DNA of 64,000 nt, from the NCBI GenBank assembly GCA_014773175.1, contig VXCM01000943.1:186001-250000 (forward strand), read 5' to 3'. Under the pieces are notes generated by a model, which worked only from the letters and a program-made list of their open reading frames with translations, made no database searches and had not been told where the DNA came from. How positions within the stretch are numbered: the first letter of the stretch is position 1; each line of letters starts with the position of its first letter. Both the position numbers and the translations under genes were made by a program. This DNA is from Lucifuga dentata. Its lineage: Eukaryota; Chordata; Actinopteri; Ophidiiformes; Bythitidae. Positions 48,203 through 64,000 of this stretch are shown piece after piece.

Positions 48203-48490
48203 ACTTGTCTGCAACTGCAAACAAAAAAAAAAAAAAAAAAAANAAAAAAAAAAAAAAAAAAAACCATATTATTTTCTTGTTAAAAAAAGTGACTCAATTT
48301 TTTTAAATTTTCTCTGTCTGAATTTATATTTCTAAATATTGTTTTCTGTACATTTATTTATTTATTTATTTACTTGTCTGCAACTGCAAAAATTCCATAT
48401 TGTTTTCTTGTTAAAAAATGACTCAATTTTTTTTAATTGTCTCTGTCTGAATTTATATTTCTAAATATTGTTTTCAGTACTTTTTTTTTT
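48203..48490 (+). repeat. diverged tandem duplication just upstream of bace2
   Basis: Two copies, starting at 48203 and 48372, share ACTTGTCTGCAACTGCAAA, then CTTGTTAAAAAA, TGACTCAATTTTTTT and CTCTGTCTGAATTTATATTT. They differ by substitutions and by poly-A length, so the duplication is probably real, although an N lies in the poly-A of the first copy. Confidence 0.7.
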
Positions 48491-48509
48491 AATTCAACGT
48501 TTCTGTTAT

Positions 48510-48795
48510 TTTGACGGTAACAACAGGAAGTTGTACACCGTGACGACGCGGTGAAGCAGGACTGATAACTAGTAGCACAAGTAACGTGTAACTGACTGCA
48601 GGAAAACGGTCTTTCGTGGTGTGTGGCGGTGTTTTATAATGTCAGAATGTTTACTTTGTTTTTGACGGAGAATACCAAAAGTTTTAAGGATGTTGGTCGC
48701 CGCAGTACAGACACTTTAGTGATGGCGAAGCTGAAAATTTAAGGAACAAACTTTTCCTCAGAGCTCTGACTTTAAAAAACCGAGCAAACACTACC
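48510..48795 (+). promoter_or_regulatory. bace2: probable bace2 promoter-proximal region and 5' leader with three upstream ORFs
   Basis: A CpG-containing stretch (TGACGACGCGGTG at about 48540) with an ETS-like CAGGAAGT at 48524-48531 precedes the start codon. If transcribed, the leader contains short ORFs at 48639-48665 (8 codons), 48690-48719 (9 codons) and 48722-48742 (6 codons), all ending before the main ATG. The transcription start is not visible from sequence alone. Confidence 0.5.
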
Positions 48796-62757
<13,962 letters not shown>

Positions 62758-64000
62758 CTTGACAGGAAATGGATAGGCAAGTGGGGTGAGCAGGCAGCGG
62801 GCAGCAGGCAGAGGCAAATCTCTTTGCCGATCACGGACACTGAGCTCAGGATGTCTGAAAGACTCTAGACTACATTTATCAGACCCACGGAAGCAGGTGC
62901 AGACAGATCAGCTGCCTCTGAAAAGGACTGTCCACCCTTAAATCACTTGTACAATATTTAAAAAAAAACCAACTACCAATTTGTCGTTTCATGGTCTTAT
63001 TCTCACTTACAGCTCGACATTTGCAGACACACAGGAAGCAATCCACTGTAAAGGCAGCAACACAACTTCTCCACTAGCTATACCATCAAAGTACACAATG
63101 CAATGTAGTTTGATCAAAACATGTTGATTTTCTTTCAATTTTTATTTCTCTCTCAGCCATATCTATTGAACTCAAGTATAGGTGGAGTCAGCAATCAACT
63201 TAAGTTGAGGCACGTTCACTGTAGGGTTTTTAAACAGTATGATGGACTTTATTAACTAAAATTGAGCCGGTACACATAAAGTAAAAACACAGCAATAAGA
63301 TGCAAGCATGAGTTTTCAAGGGTGGAATTTCCTACTTAAAGACAATCACAGTACACTAGGATAAAGGTGAATACTACATGTACATGCTCTGGCTACATCT
63401 ATGGGTGGGGGTACATCAAATGATGAATTTGAAACATATTAAATGATACAGATCTCTTTTTCTGAGGATATGCAACAGATTACATCTTACTGTCAGACCT
63501 CTTAAAGTTTGCTCATATGGCCGATGATCTCTACCAACAGATCTGCACAGGTCTTTTTTTTTTTTCCTTGTTATATTGTGAAAATTGATTTACAATCTGC
63601 CATTGAGTGAATGTAGTTCCTGTGTATATTTCAGATAAGAGGAAAAGCCTCTTAAAGATCACAATAAGAGGTTTAACACACGTTTACAGTACCTGTAGTG
63701 CCTTTGAGTCTCGGATCTCTGTTGGCCAGCATTACCATACCAGCATTTTGAGACTTCCTCTGCTTGACTGCACTTTGTTTCTGATGTCGATCAAAAGTGT
63801 AACAAAAAGCTGAAGATCAGTATTTCTCTATCTGTGGGAGTGAATAATACGTATGAAATCTGGTGTATTAATTTAACTCTGAATGTGATTGTATTATAAT
63901 TCCAAATTCTTTGCTTTTTAGACACAATGGTTGAGCACACATTTTTATGTGCCACATTTTATACAAATCAAACAAGAAGTTAGAATTTGAAGGATATTTT
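62758..64000 (+). other. bace2: bace2 3' untranslated region and downstream sequence
   Basis: Sequence after the stop codon has no coding character. No AATAAA is evident. An ATTAAA at 63438-63443, followed by a T-rich stretch at 63451 onwards, is the best polyadenylation candidate I see, so the true 3' end may be there or beyond the window. Confidence 0.45.

Larger units (their letters stand above)
33761..48500. other. intergenic region between dscam and bace2
   Basis: This is about 15 kb between two divergent genes. It contains CA repeats (34.09, 35.32, 35.85, 38.65, 42.38, 44.76 kb), poly-A tracts, a 498-bp repeat with flanking direct repeats at 39.8-40.3 kb, a possible old mobile element with CCAAT boxes (45.2-46.6 kb), and a weak exon-like motif at 47103-47154. 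The open frames up to 139 codons in this stretch show no recognisable domain or splice structure. Confidence 0.75.

Overview
The window is vertebrate nuclear DNA, almost certainly from a teleost fish. It is AT-rich and dense in CA, GA, GATA/CTAT and GAA microsatellites, and it carries fish-type transposon remnants. It holds parts of two spliced genes in head-to-head orientation and nothing else that I can support as protein-coding. The pair and its orientation match human 21q22, where DSCAM (minus strand) lies next to BACE2 (plus strand).

Left half (about 1-33.8 kb, minus strand): the 5' end of dscam, a neuronal immunoglobulin-superfamily adhesion receptor. Three coding exons are visible. Exon 1 is only 43 coding bases (32795-32837) and encodes the start of the signal peptide. 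Exon 2 (14066-14383) encodes the first Ig domain. Exon 3 (12637-12783) starts the second Ig domain. All junctions are phase 1 with GT/AG ends. Intron 1 is 18.4 kb, intron 2 is 1.3 kb, and intron 3 fills the remaining 12.6 kb and runs off the window. A CpG-enriched stretch right of exon 1 is the probable leader and promoter.

Middle (about 33.8-48.5 kb): intergenic DNA of about 15 kb with microsatellites, a ~0.5 kb repeat bounded by 9-bp direct repeats, a possible old mobile element with CCAAT boxes, and no convincing gene.

Right half (48.5-64 kb, plus strand): the complete coding region of bace2, a membrane-anchored aspartyl protease. Nine exons splice in frame to a 505-residue protein with signal peptide, DTGS and DSGT catalytic motifs, six conserved cysteines, one transmembrane segment and a short acidic cytoplasmic tail. 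The putative leader contains three short upstream ORFs. Introns 1 and 5 carry four copies of one TTAA-flanked inverted-repeat element, and a 44-bp relic of it lies in dscam intron 3.

Most notable non-coding signals: a 66-nt pre-microRNA-like hairpin in dscam intron 1 (28247-28312), whose dscam-sense 3' arm reads AAAGUGCUUCU; the TTAA element family, with copies in inverted orientation around bace2 exons 2-5; a decayed duplicate of the bace2 exon 6 splice donor inside intron 6; and several single-N positions flanked by exact duplications, which look like assembly joins.
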